From CAZNPW01 sp964575185 (GTDB lineage: Bacteria; Pseudomonadota; Alphaproteobacteria; Rhodobacterales; Rhodobacteraceae), in the NCBI GenBank assembly GCA_964575185.1, contig CAZNPW010000019.1, positions 1 through 56,026 on the forward strand: a DNA stretch of 56,026 nucleotides, given 5' to 3'. Both the position numbers and the translations under genes were made by a program. This document shows, piece after piece, positions 23,841 to 31,298 of this stretch (the stretch's first letter is position 1; every line of letters starts with the position of its first letter). The notes below the pieces were generated by a model. That model was not told where the DNA came from. It made no database searches and was given only the letters and a program-made list of their open reading frames with translations.

Positions 23841-24433
23841 AGCAGGCCCCTTTCGGCCAGGGCGGGTTCCAGCGCGGCGGGGTCGGTGAAGCGGATCGCG
23901 TCCATCCCCGCCGCCCGCGCGCCGGCCACGTTCGTCGGGCTGTCGTCGATGAAGAGGCAGTCCTGCGCCGCGACCCCGGCGCGGGCGCAGAGCAGCGCGA
24001 AGATCGCCGGGTCGGGCTTCAGCAGGCGCGCGTGCCCCCACACGACGGTGACGCCGAAGGCGGTGGCCAGCCGGGGGTGGGTGGCGACGCCGACGGGCCA
24101 GGTTTCGGCGGACCAGTTGGTGATGGCGTGGATCGCGTGGCCCTGCGCGCGCAGGCGGTCCATGAGCGTCCAGCTGCCCTCGATGGCCTCGGGGACGGTG
24201 GCCGCGTAGCTGGCGACGTAGCTGGCGAAGACCGCGCGGTCGGCAGGGTCGGCGATCTCTTCGGCCAGCGACGCCCAGCTCTCGCCGCCGTCGGCGCGCA
24301 GGTTGCGGGCGGAAAAACCGGTGCGGGTCAGGAACGCCTTTACCGCCGCGCGGCTGCCGAGCGCGGGCAGGAAGGCCGGGACCGGGTCCCAGCGGATGAG
24401 GACGTTGCCGATGTCGAAGACGATCGCGGTCAT
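23837..24433 (-). CDS. HAD-family phosphatase inserted between phnI and phnJ
   Basis: A 198-residue HAD hydrolase: motif I VFDIGNVLIRWDP (nucleophile Asp; the usual DxD is DIG, as in YihX-type sugar phosphatases), motif II ITNWS, motif III Lys in LLKPDPAIF, motif IV FIDDSPTNVAGARAAG. Overlaps of 4 bp on both sides (phnI stop at its ATG, its stop at the phnJ GTG) make it a translated member of the operon. In Escherichia coli phnI and phnJ are adjacent. It may dephosphorylate a sugar phosphate side product of the pathway, or be a repair or drain enzyme; substrate unknown. Confidence 0.9.
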   Translation of the reverse strand: MTAIVFDIGNVLIRWDPVPAFLPALGSRAAVKAFLTRTGFSARNLRADGGESWASLAEEIADPADRAVFASYVASYAATVPEAIEGSWTLMDRLRAQGHAIHAITNWSAETWPVGVATHPRLATAFGVTVVWGHARLLKPDPAIFALLCARAGVAAQDCLFIDDSPTNVAGARAAGMDAIRFTDPAALEPALAERGLL

Positions 24434-25575
24434 TCCGCCGCCTCGGCCCGCGGGGCCTGCGCCTCGGCCCGCAGCGCGCGGACCAGCTCCATCTCGGCCT
24501 GGAAGTCGACGTAATGGGGCAGCTTGATGTGTTCGAGGAACCCCGTCGCCTGGACGTTGTCGGCGTGCATCAGCACGAACTCCTCGTCCTGGGCGGGGGC
24601 GCCGCTGTGGTCCTCGCCCAGCTCCTCCCAGCGCAGCGCGCGGTCGCAGAGGCTGATGCTGATCGCCTTGCGCTCGTTGTGGCCGAGCGTCAGGCCGTAG
24701 CCGCGGGTGAACTGCGGCGGTTCGGTGGCCGAGCCCTTGAACTGGTTCACCGTCTCGCATTCGGTGAGCTCGATCTCGCCGATCTCGACCGCCAGCCCCA
24801 GCTCGGGGATGTCGACCGACACGGCGACGGTGCCGACGCGCAGCTCGCCCACGAAGGCGTGGGTGCGGCCGTAGCCGCGCTGGGTGGAGTAGGCCATGCC
24901 GAGCACGAAGCCTTCGTCGCCGCGCGCCAGGACCTGCTGGCGCAGCGCGCGGGCGGCGGGCAGCTCCAGCGGTTCGCGGGTCAGGTCGGGCGGCGTGGCG
25001 GGGCCGTCGCCCGCGGGTTCGATCAGCCCGTCGCGGTCGAGCATCGCGGTGACGTGCGGCACCGGCGGCGGGGCCCCCCCACCCCATCCCTCCGCGGGGG
25101 GGGAGGGCGGCGCGCTTCGCCCCTCGCCTTCCCCTTGCGGGGAGGGGTCGGGTGGGGTGGGCGCGCGCCCGTCCATCAGCGCGACGTCGAGCAGGCGGTG
25201 GGTGTAGTCGAAGGTCGGCCCCAGCACCTGCCCGCCGGGCAGGTCCTTGAAGGTCGCGCTGATCCGCCGGTCCACCGCCATGGCCGCGGTGTCGACGGGC
25301 CGCGAGGCGGCGAGCCGGGGCAGCGTGGTGCGGTAGGCGCGCAGCAGGAACACCGCCTCGATCATGTCGCCGCGGGCCTGCCTGATCGCGAGCGCCGCGA
25401 GGTCGGGGTCGTAGAGCGAGCCTTCGGCCATCACGCGGTTGACGGCGAGCGCGAGCTGTTCCCGGATCTGGGCGACCGAGAGTTCGGGGACCGCGGGGTC
25501 GCCCCGGCGTTCCTCGGCGAGCCAGGCGTGGGCGGCGTCGATGGCGCGTTCGCCGCCCTTGACCGCGACATACAT
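24430..25575 (-). CDS. phnI: C-P lyase core subunit PhnI, with in-frame repeat insertion
   Basis: Nucleosidase-type core subunit that, with PhnG, H and L, swaps the adenine of ATP for methylphosphonate. 381 residues against about 355 in Escherichia coli. Conserved blocks: MYVAVKGGERAIDAAHAWL, ELSVAQIREQLALAVNRVM, FLLRAYRTTLPRL, GPTFDYTHRLLD, RGDEGFVLGMAYSTQRGYGR, LPHYVDFQAEMEL. Residues about 139-168 (PTPPDPSPQGEGEG, PPSPPAEGWGGG) are low-complexity and come from a palindromic repeat inserted in a loop that is already variable in other PhnI proteins, so activity is probably kept. The reading frame is intact. Confidence 0.94.
   Translation of the reverse strand: MYVAVKGGERAIDAAHAWLAEERRGDPAVPELSVAQIREQLALAVNRVMAEGSLYDPDLAALAIRQARGDMIEAVFLLRAYRTTLPRLAASRPVDTAAMAVDRRISATFKDLPGGQVLGPTFDYTHRLLDVALMDGRAPTPPDPSPQGEGEGRSAPPSPPAEGWGGGAPPPVPHVTAMLDRDGLIEPAGDGPATPPDLTREPLELPAARALRQQVLARGDEGFVLGMAYSTQRGYGRTHAFVGELRVGTVAVSVDIPELGLAVEIGEIELTECETVNQFKGSATEPPQFTRGYGLTLGHNERKAISISLCDRALRWEELGEDHSGAPAQDEEFVLMHADNVQATGFLEHIKLPHYVDFQAEMELVRALRAEAQAPRAEAAE
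25074..25161. repeat. REP/MITE-like palindromic element inside phnI
   Basis: About 88 bp, C-rich on one side and G-rich on the other: ends CCCCACCCCATCCC (25077-25090) and GGGTCGGGTGGGGTGGG (25145-25161) are imperfect inverted repeats, and the inside holds two small hairpins (CCCTCC...GGAGGG and CCTTCCCC...GGGGAGG). Such elements are normally intergenic; this one is translated in frame within phnI as a Pro/Gly/Glu-rich segment. Confidence 0.7.
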
Positions 25576-26144
25576 CAGGGGGCCTCCACGCGGGTGGATC
25601 GCGGCAGGCCCGCGATGCGGGCGCCGCAGGTGAAGAGGGTGTCGAACCCCAGGGGAAAGCGCGCGTTGTTGGCGCGGAAGGCGGCGGGGTCGGGCAGGTT
25701 CAGCCAGGTCGCGGTCTCGATCCCCGGGCCGGTCAGCGCGGGGCCGTGGTTCGTCAGGTGCGGCACCTCGACGATCAGCGTGGCGGCGCGGTCGGGGTAG
25801 TCGGGCAGGCCCGCGCGGAAACGCGACACCGGCTGGAGCGCGGCCCAGGTGCCGAGGGCGAAGTCGGCCTCGGCCGCCGCGACGAGCGGCGCGCCGAGGT
25901 GGAAGGCCACCCAGGCGCGCACCTCGGCGCAGTCGGCGGCTCCGGCGAGATGCAGGGGGGTCGTCGGGTCGCAGAGCGTCAGCAGCACGGTGCCGGCGGC
26001 GGGCGACAGCGGGCGCGGCGGGCTGGCGCCGGCCAGCGCGTGGATCGTCGCGGGCCGCGCCATCGCCTGCAGGATCGCGCGGAAGGCGCGGGCGGAGTCC
26101 ACCGCGGCGTCGGCGAAGCCGCCTGCGAGCGCGTCGGCGGTCAT
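25575..26144 (-). CDS. phnH: C-P lyase core subunit PhnH
   Basis: Structural and essential subunit of the PhnGHIJ core; a PLP-transferase-like fold without PLP. 189 residues from ATG 26144 (MTADALAGGFADAAVDSARAF), with FRAILQAMARPATIHAL, TVLLTLCDPTTPLHL, FALGTWAALQPV and ending PLGFDTLFTCGARIAGLPRSTRV, the usual PhnH C terminus. Overlaps phnG by 4 bp; its stop shares a base with the phnI start. Confidence 0.93.
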   Translation of the reverse strand: MTADALAGGFADAAVDSARAFRAILQAMARPATIHALAGASPPRPLSPAAGTVLLTLCDPTTPLHLAGAADCAEVRAWVAFHLGAPLVAAAEADFALGTWAALQPVSRFRAGLPDYPDRAATLIVEVPHLTNHGPALTGPGIETATWLNLPDPAAFRANNARFPLGFDTLFTCGARIAGLPRSTRVEAP

Positions 26145-26569
26145 GCGTCCTCTCCCCGGACGAGGGTGAAGAAGTCCACCCGGGTGGCGGCCGCCTTGGC
26201 CGCCCGGGCGCTCCGGGCCGCTTGCGCCTCGGCGGCGAGGGTGGCCACCGTCTCGGCCAGGCCGGGCGCGCCCGTCTGCAGCAGCGCGTCGGCGACCGCC
26301 GCGCGGGTGGCGTGGGCGCGGTCGCGGCCCTGCACCCATGCGTGGCCGACGGTCCCGCAGCCCAGGCGGACGGAGGTGCGGGTGACCGTCATCTCGCCCA
26401 GGTTGAACGGTGCGCCGGTGCCGCCGATGCGGCCCTGGACCATGACCGCGCCGACCTCGGCCGGGCGCAGGACGGTGTGGTCGGGCAGGGCCGGCAGCAG
26501 CGCCGCGAGCCGTGCGGGCGGGGCCTTGGCCAGCACCGCCATCCAGTCTTGCCGTGTCATCGCAGACAT
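26141..26569 (-). CDS. phnG: C-P lyase core subunit PhnG
   Basis: Small core subunit that forms the PhnGI face of the complex. 142 residues: RQDWMAVLAKAPPARLAALL, VLRPAEVGAVMVQGRIGGTG, FNLGEMTVTRTSVRL, GHAWVQGRDRAHATRAAVADAL (all conserved in PhnG). First gene of the phnG-H-I-HAD-J-K-L-N operon. ATG 26569 and ATG 26560 (MTRQDW) are both possible starts. A promoter, a candidate PhnF operator and a weak Pho box lie upstream. Confidence 0.93.
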   Translation of the reverse strand: MSAMTRQDWMAVLAKAPPARLAALLPALPDHTVLRPAEVGAVMVQGRIGGTGAPFNLGEMTVTRTSVRLGCGTVGHAWVQGRDRAHATRAAVADALLQTGAPGLAETVATLAAEAQAARSARAAKAAATRVDFFTLVRGEDA

Positions 26570-26591
26570 CTTGCGGACCTGTCGGTTTATC

Positions 26592-26610
26592 TTCTACAAC
26601 TAGACAAGTT
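26592..26610 (-). promoter_or_regulatory. Candidate PhnF operator in front of phnG
   Basis: Minus strand AACTTGTCTAGTTGTAGAA, an AT-rich island in GC-rich sequence that overlaps the likely -10 box of phnG and lies between phnG and its divergent GntR-type regulator phnF. GntR/HutC regulators bind sites of this kind (TTGTCTA half-site). The dyad is incomplete, so the assignment rests mainly on position. Confidence 0.4.
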
Positions 26611-26636
26611 CTACGCCAGCGCGCGGGAAACCTCAA
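26608..26636 (-). promoter_or_regulatory. phnG: Candidate phnG promoter
   Basis: Minus strand -35 TTGAGG (26631-26636), 17-bp spacer, -10 TAGAAC (26608-26613). The -10 abuts the candidate PhnF operator, so repression by steric block is plausible. Confidence 0.4.
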
Positions 26637-26646
26637 CCGCCGCTTC

Positions 26647-26664
26647 GTGAATTGTTGGTGACAG
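26647..26664 (-). promoter_or_regulatory. Weak candidate Pho box before phnG
   Basis: Minus strand CTGTCACCAACAATTCAC: the first 7-mer differs from the Pho box CTGTCAT at one base; the second (AATTCAC) is poor, but the 11-bp period is kept. It lies about 80 bp before phnG and directly before the phnF start. Confidence 0.3.
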
Positions 26665-27381
26665 ATGCCGCGCCCCGCCCTTTTCACCGCCATCGCCGCG
26701 GCGCTGCGGACCGAGATCGCGGAGGGGCTCTATGCCCCCGGCGACCGGTTGCCGACCGAAGCCGCGCTGGCGCGGCGGTTCGGGGTGAACCGGCACACGC
26801 TGCGCCGGGCGGTGGCGGCGCTGGCCGACGCGGGCCTCGTCCATGCAAGGCGGGGGGCGGGGGTGTTCGTGGCGGCGCGGCCGATGGATTACGCCATCGG
26901 GCGGCGCGTCCGGTTCCACCAGAACATCGCCGCGACCGGCCGCACCGCCAGCCGCCGGATCACCCGGATGGAAACCCGCCCCGCCGCCCCGCGCGAGGCC
27001 GAGGCGCTGCGGCTGCCCCAGGGCGCGGCGGTGCACGTGGTGGAGGGCGTGTCGCTGGCCGACGGGCAGCCGCTCGCGGCCTTCCGGTCGGTGTTTCCGG
27101 CGGACCGCTTTCCCCGCCTGCTGGAGGTCATGGCGAGCAAGGAGTCGGTCACCGCCGCGCTCGCCGCCTGCGGGGTCGCCGACTACACCCGCGCCGAGAC
27201 GCGGCTGACGGCGAAGGTCGCGGGTCCTGTGCTCGCCGCGGCCCTGCAGGTGGCGGCCGGGGCGCCCGTCCTGCGGTCGGTCGCGGTCAACGCCGACGCG
27301 GGCGGGGCGCCCGTCGAATACGGCACGACCTGGTTCGCGGGCGACCGGGTGACGCTGACCGTCGCGCCCGATCAGGCGTAG
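26665..27381 (+). CDS. phnF: Phosphonate metabolism transcriptional regulator, GntR family
   Basis: A 238-residue HutC-type GntR regulator. N-terminal winged helix (LRTEIAEGLYAPGDRLPTEA, LARRFGVNRHTLRRAVAALADAGLV, HARRGAGVFVAARP) and a C-terminal UTRA ligand domain (RVRFHQNIAATGRTASRRI, ...ALRLPQGAAVHVVEGVSLADG). Divergent from phnG across 95 bp, the usual place for PhnF, and convergent with a hexapeptide transferase, overlapping by 10 bp. Likely represses phnG-N until phosphonate or low phosphate relieves it. Confidence 0.92.
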   Translation: MPRPALFTAIAAALRTEIAEGLYAPGDRLPTEAALARRFGVNRHTLRRAVAALADAGLVHARRGAGVFVAARPMDYAIGRRVRFHQNIAATGRTASRRITRMETRPAAPREAEALRLPQGAAVHVVEGVSLADGQPLAAFRSVFPADRFPRLLEVMASKESVTAALAACGVADYTRAETRLTAKVAGPVLAAALQVAAGAPVLRSVAVNADAGGAPVEYGTTWFAGDRVTLTVAPDQA

Positions 27382-27989
27382 CGGTCGAGGAACGCCTCGA
27401 CCGGCAGGCTGCGGAAGTCCTGCAGCGCCGCGCGCAGGCGGGCGTGGTCCCAGTCCCACCAGGCCAGCGCCAGGAGGCGGTCGATCACCGCGTCGGGGAA
27501 GCGTGCGCGCAGGGGTGTCGCGGGGCAGCCCGCGACGATCGTAAAGGGGGCCACGTCCTTGGTGACGACCGCCCCCGCCGCGACCACGGCCCCGGCACCG
27601 ATGGTCACCTCGGGCTTGACGATCGCGCCGTGGCCGATCCAGCAGTCCGGCCCGAGCGTGGTGCGGCGCGCGGCGCGGGCGGCGAACCAGGCGGCGTCGT
27701 CGGGGGCGTCGGGCCAGTAGTAGGACGAGCGGTAGAGGAAATGGTGCTGGCTTGCGCGCGACATCGGGTGGTCGGTCGGGCCGATCCGGCACATCGCGGC
27801 GATGTTGGCGAAGCGGCCGACGCTGGCGTTGGCGATGTCGCAGAGCCGCTCGCAGTAGGCGTAGGCGCCGAAGTCGCTGTTCAGGATGACGGTGTCGCGG
27901 CCGACCTCGGTGAAGGCCCCGAAGGTGGAGTTGGTCATCACCGCGCCGGGGTGGACCAGCGGGCCGTCGGGCGAGAGCGTCTTATTCAC
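27372..27989 (-). CDS. Hexapeptide-repeat acyltransferase of the phosphonate cluster
   Basis: A 205-residue left-handed beta-helix transferase (LbH) of the type annotated as phosphonate metabolism protein. Hexapeptide-like runs: VHPGAVMTNSTFGAFTEVGR, ANASVGRFANIAAMCRIG, and TTLGPDCWIGHGAIVKPEVT followed by IGAGAVVAAGAVVTKDVAP, with FTIVAGCPATPLR as in acetyl-CoA-dependent family members. May acetylate aminoalkylphosphonates, replacing the PhnO activity of other bacteria (inference). Last gene of phnC-D-E1-E2; its start overlaps the phnE2 stop by 8 bp. Confidence 0.88.
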   Translation of the reverse strand: MNKTLSPDGPLVHPGAVMTNSTFGAFTEVGRDTVILNSDFGAYAYCERLCDIANASVGRFANIAAMCRIGPTDHPMSRASQHHFLYRSSYYWPDAPDDAAWFAARAARRTTLGPDCWIGHGAIVKPEVTIGAGAVVAAGAVVTKDVAPFTIVAGCPATPLRARFPDAVIDRLLALAWWDWDHARLRAALQDFRSLPVEAFLDRYA

Positions 27990-29304
27990 CCTTGATGAGC
28001 TTCCGGCGCAGCCAGCCCGAGATCCAGTCCATCAGGATCACCATCAGCACGATCAGGATGATGTAGTAGGTCACGTCCTCCCAATCCTTCTGCGTCTGGA
28101 TCGCCTGCGTCAACAGAAGGCCGATGCCGCCGCCGACGATCGCCCCGATCACCGTGGCGCTGCGGGTGTTGCTTTCGAGGAAGTAGAGCACGTTCGACAG
28201 GATCACCGGCATGAGCTGCGGCAGCACGCCGAAGCGGAAGCGCTGGACGCGGCCCGCGCCGGTCGACCGGATGCCCTCGACCTGGCGGGTGTCGATGTTC
28301 TCCATCGCCTCGGCGTAGATCTTGCCGAGCGCGCCCATGTCCGAGATCAGGATCGCGAGCGTGCCGGTCAGCGGCCCGGGGCCGAAGGCGCGGGACAGGA
28401 TGATCGTCCAGATCAGCGCGTCGACGCCGCGCAGGAAGTCCATCACCCGGCGGATGCCGAAGCGGACGGGCAGGACCGGCATGAAGTTCCTCGCCGCGAG
28501 CACGGCCAGGGGGACGGACAGGATCGCCGCCGCGAAGGTGCCGAGGAAGGCCATCAGCATCGTCTCGACCATCGCCCAGGCGACCGCCCCGTGGTGCCAC
28601 TGGCTGTTGCCCCAGAAGTCCTGCGCCATGCCGGCGAGGTTCGACCGCGCCGGGTCGATCTGCGGGCCGAAGAACAGCGTGCCCCAGGACTTGCCCCAGT
28701 AGGGGCTTTGCAGGTCGAAGAAGAACAGCGGCCAGCCGGGGAAGTAGCGCATCACCTCGGTGCGCGCGCGGGTGACCGAGAGGCGGCCCTCGGGTCGGGT
28801 CACGTCGACCCGGGTTGGCGAGGCGCTGATCCAGTCGGGCATCGCCTGGTCCGGCGGCAGGGTCAGCGTCACGCCTTCGGCGCTGCTGGTGATGCGGATG
28901 TCGCTGAAGCCCGGGGCGGCGAAAAGCGCGCCGTCGGGCAGGATTGCGACCCGCGCGCCGCCGGTCAGTTCGACCTCGGCGGTGCGTCCGTCGGGCGCGA
29001 CGCCCGCCCAGGCGGGCACCTGCCCCGGGCCGAAGGTCATCCGCCGCTCGCCCTCGATCAGCACGGCGACCGCGTCGGCGCGGTTGTCGCGGGCGACGTG
29101 GATCTTGTAGGAATACATGTCGCCGATCAGGATCGCGGCGTTGTCGCCGCGCGCGCGGTCGGCGAGGCCCGCGATGTCGAAGGCCACGAAGACGTAGGCG
29201 AGATACAGCAGGATCGCCGCCGGGATGCCGAAGCTGACCCAGCGGGCGCGGGCGAAGCGGCGGTCGACCTGCGCGCGGATCAGCCCGATGTCAGATGCGG
29301 CCAT
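27982..29304 (-). CDS. phnE: Phosphonate ABC transporter permease, second PhnE
   Basis: Inner-membrane permease of the phosphonate importer. 440 residues, longer than the first PhnE because about 190 residues (after the first membrane helix, WVSFGIPAAILLYLAYVFVAF) form a beta-rich domain expected on the periplasmic side. The C-terminal 230 residues hold five or so membrane helices and the EAA loop (EGIRSTGAGRVQRFRFGVLP) that contacts PhnC. Such long second PhnE subunits are usual in alphaproteobacteria. Overlaps the first phnE by 14 bp. Confidence 0.92.
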   Translation of the reverse strand: MAASDIGLIRAQVDRRFARARWVSFGIPAAILLYLAYVFVAFDIAGLADRARGDNAAILIGDMYSYKIHVARDNRADAVAVLIEGERRMTFGPGQVPAWAGVAPDGRTAEVELTGGARVAILPDGALFAAPGFSDIRITSSAEGVTLTLPPDQAMPDWISASPTRVDVTRPEGRLSVTRARTEVMRYFPGWPLFFFDLQSPYWGKSWGTLFFGPQIDPARSNLAGMAQDFWGNSQWHHGAVAWAMVETMLMAFLGTFAAAILSVPLAVLAARNFMPVLPVRFGIRRVMDFLRGVDALIWTIILSRAFGPGPLTGTLAILISDMGALGKIYAEAMENIDTRQVEGIRSTGAGRVQRFRFGVLPQLMPVILSNVLYFLESNTRSATVIGAIVGGGIGLLLTQAIQTQKDWEDVTYYIILIVLMVILMDWISGWLRRKLIKGE

Positions 29305-30166
29305 GGGCCTCTCCCTCTCCGTGCGTCAGGCGGTGGCGCAGCCAGTCCGACACCTGGTCGATCGCCACGATGGTCAGGAACAGGAGCAGGAACACCGCCG
29401 CCGCCTGGTCGTAGCGGCCCGCGCCCCAGCCGATGGCCACGCGCAGCTCGGCCCCGATCCCGCCCGCGCCGACGAAGCCCAGGATCGCGCTGGCGCGCAC
29501 GTTCACCTCGAACCGCAGGAGCGCGTAGCTGATGTAGTTCGGCGCGACCTGCGGGATGATGCCGAGCCACATCCGCTGGCCCCAGGTCGCGCCGACCGAT
29601 TGCAGCCCCTCGACCGGCTTCAGGTCGGCGTTCTCGTTGACCTCGGAGTAGAGCTTGCCGATGGTGCCCACCGTGTGCAGCGCGATGGCGATCATCGCGG
29701 GCACCGGGCCGCCGCCGAGGATGTAGATCAGGACGAGCGCCGTCACCACCTCGGGGATCGCGCGCAGCACGTCGGTCAGGCGGCGGACGGGGCCGATGAG
29801 CCGGGGGTAGGGGGCAAGCCCGCGGGTGCAGAGCAGCGACAGCCAGCCGCCGATCAGCACGCCCACGAGCGTGGAGACGAGCGCGATGTTCACCGTCTCG
29901 ACCAGCGAGGGCAGGTAGCCCCACATCAGCCCGGGCAGGTTCGCGCGCTTCTCCCACGCCTCGCCCAGGAGTTCGGCGGGGAAGGCGAAGATCTGGCTCA
30001 GGCCGTCCCAGAAGCCGCCCGCGTTGCGATCGTCGGCCACGACGAAGCCGCCGGCCATCAGGACCACGAACAAGAGCAGCAGGAGGCCGGAATACATCCG
30101 CCGCCGCCGCACCGCCGCCAGGTAGTCGCCGCGCAGGTCGCGCGGGGCCGTCATGTCCGTCATCAC
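29291..30166 (-). CDS. phnE: Phosphonate ABC transporter permease, first PhnE
   Basis: A 291-residue permease with about six membrane helices (GLLLLLFVVLMAGGFVV first) and the EAA loop EGLQSVGATWGQRMWLGIIP. Works as a heterodimer with the second PhnE, whose start lies within its last 14 bases. The start may be 30166 or a few codons further in (MTDMTAPRD). Between it and phnD are a hairpin and copy 3 of the Rhodobacterales motif. Confidence 0.92.
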   Translation of the reverse strand: MMTDMTAPRDLRGDYLAAVRRRRMYSGLLLLLFVVLMAGGFVVADDRNAGGFWDGLSQIFAFPAELLGEAWEKRANLPGLMWGYLPSLVETVNIALVSTLVGVLIGGWLSLLCTRGLAPYPRLIGPVRRLTDVLRAIPEVVTALVLIYILGGGPVPAMIAIALHTVGTIGKLYSEVNENADLKPVEGLQSVGATWGQRMWLGIIPQVAPNYISYALLRFEVNVRASAILGFVGAGGIGAELRVAIGWGAGRYDQAAAVFLLLFLTIVAIDQVSDWLRHRLTHGEGEAHGRI

Positions 30167-30204
30167 CGGCCTCTCGGGCTTTTGTCACGCAGCATGCCTC
30201 TGCC

Positions 30205-30232
30205 CTTTCATCTTGCCGGAAATACCTCGGGG
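30205..30232 (-). repeat. Rhodobacterales intergenic motif, copy 3
   Basis: Minus strand CCCCGAGGTATTTCCGGCAA then GATGAAAG, directly comparable to copies at 3127 and 11582. It is in the 164-bp gap between phnD and phnE1 and points to phnE1. Confidence 0.6.
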
Positions 30233-30286
30233 GTGCGGGGGCTGGCCCCCGCTCCCGAGCAGGCCGCAGAGCCGCCCACCTTGGAA

Positions 30287-30316
30287 AAGGGGCGGCAGGT
30301 TGCCCCGCCGCCCCTT
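30287..30316 (-). terminator. Hairpin (attenuator-like) after phnD
   Basis: Perfect 10-bp stem AAGGGGCGGC / GCCGCCCCTT with a 10-nt loop, ending in a short T-run on the minus strand (CCTTTTCC), 14 bp behind the phnD stop. Being inside phnC-D-E, it should lower expression of the permeases relative to the binding protein. Confidence 0.65.
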
Positions 30317-30330
30317 GCGCCGTCAGCCGG

Positions 30331-31245
30331 TCAGTTCGTCTTCTGCTGGCTGTCCTGCAGCTCGCGCGCGGTGATGATCGACGTGTAGGCATCCGGCGTG
30401 ACCGGCACGAAGGCCTTCACCGCGCCGCCCGCCACGCCTTCGGCGCAGGCCATGTCGGTCTGCGGAAGGGCGGTCATCAGCGCCACCACCTTGTCCTTCA
30501 CCTCGGCCGGAAGCGCCGCGCGCACCACCATCGGGCCGTTCGGGATCAGGTCCGACTTCCAGATCTCGACCAGGTCGTTCATGTTGACGAGGCCCGCGTC
30601 CACCGCCTTGCGCAGCGCGCCCTGGGTATAGCCGTCCTCGAAGTTGCCGAGGCCGTCGGCCCAGGTCACGCCCGCGTCGAACTGGCCGTTGCCCACGCCC
30701 ACGATGGTCTGCTCGTGCCCGCCCGAGAACTCCACCTTGCCGAAGAACTGGTCGAGCGGCATGCCCAGCTGGTCCTTCATCTCCACCGCCGGGACCAGGT
30801 AGCCCGAGGTCGAGTTCGGGTCGGCGAAGGCGAAGGTCTTGCCCTTGGCCGACGCGAGGTCGGTGATGCCGGAGGCCTTGTTGGCGATCCCGATCGAGTA
30901 GTAGCCGGTCGAGCCGTCGGCGTTCTGCGTCGTCAGCTCGAGGTCCACCGCCTTGGGGTCGGTCAGCATGATCTTGGCATAGGCCGACGCCCCGAGCCAG
31001 GCCATGTCGATCGTCCCGCCGAGCAGCCCCTGGATCACGCCGTCGTAGTCGGCGGGGGCAAACAGCTTCGTCGGCACGCCGAGGTCGGCCTCGACCGCGG
31101 CGCGGAGGCATTCGTTGCTGTTCAGCCGGTCCTGCGCGTTCTCGCCGCCCAGCAGGCCGATGCGGAACTCGGTGATGGCCTCCTGGGCGAAGGACGGGGC
31201 CACCATGGCCGAGGTCGCCGCGAGCGCGATGAGAAGTCTGGTCAT
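30331..31245 (-). CDS. phnD: Phosphonate ABC transporter substrate-binding protein
   Basis: Periplasmic binding protein of the phosphonate importer. 304 residues: signal peptide (RLLIALAATSAMVAPSFAQ), then EFRIGLLGGENAQDRL, YDGVIQGLLGGTIDMAWLGASAYAKI, STGYYSIGIANKASGI, FAFADPNSTSGYLVPAVEM, FSGGHEQTIVGVGNGQFDAGVTW, the ligand pocket motifs (GxxSY, STSGYLVP, H-Q) of the PhnD family. ATG 31245. Second gene of phnC-D-E1-E2. Confidence 0.94.
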   Translation of the reverse strand: MTRLLIALAATSAMVAPSFAQEAITEFRIGLLGGENAQDRLNSNECLRAAVEADLGVPTKLFAPADYDGVIQGLLGGTIDMAWLGASAYAKIMLTDPKAVDLELTTQNADGSTGYYSIGIANKASGITDLASAKGKTFAFADPNSTSGYLVPAVEMKDQLGMPLDQFFGKVEFSGGHEQTIVGVGNGQFDAGVTWADGLGNFEDGYTQGALRKAVDAGLVNMNDLVEIWKSDLIPNGPMVVRAALPAEVKDKVVALMTALPQTDMACAEGVAGGAVKAFVPVTPDAYTSIITARELQDSQQKTN

Positions 31246-31298
31246 CTGTCGTCTCCGTGTGGTGGCCACCGGGCAGCCCGGCGGCCGGGGTGAAGCGG

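Noticed and set aside
24430..25575. phnI as a pseudogene because of the repeat insertion
   Set aside because: The frame is intact, all conserved blocks on both sides are present, and the insertion is in a loop of variable length in the family.
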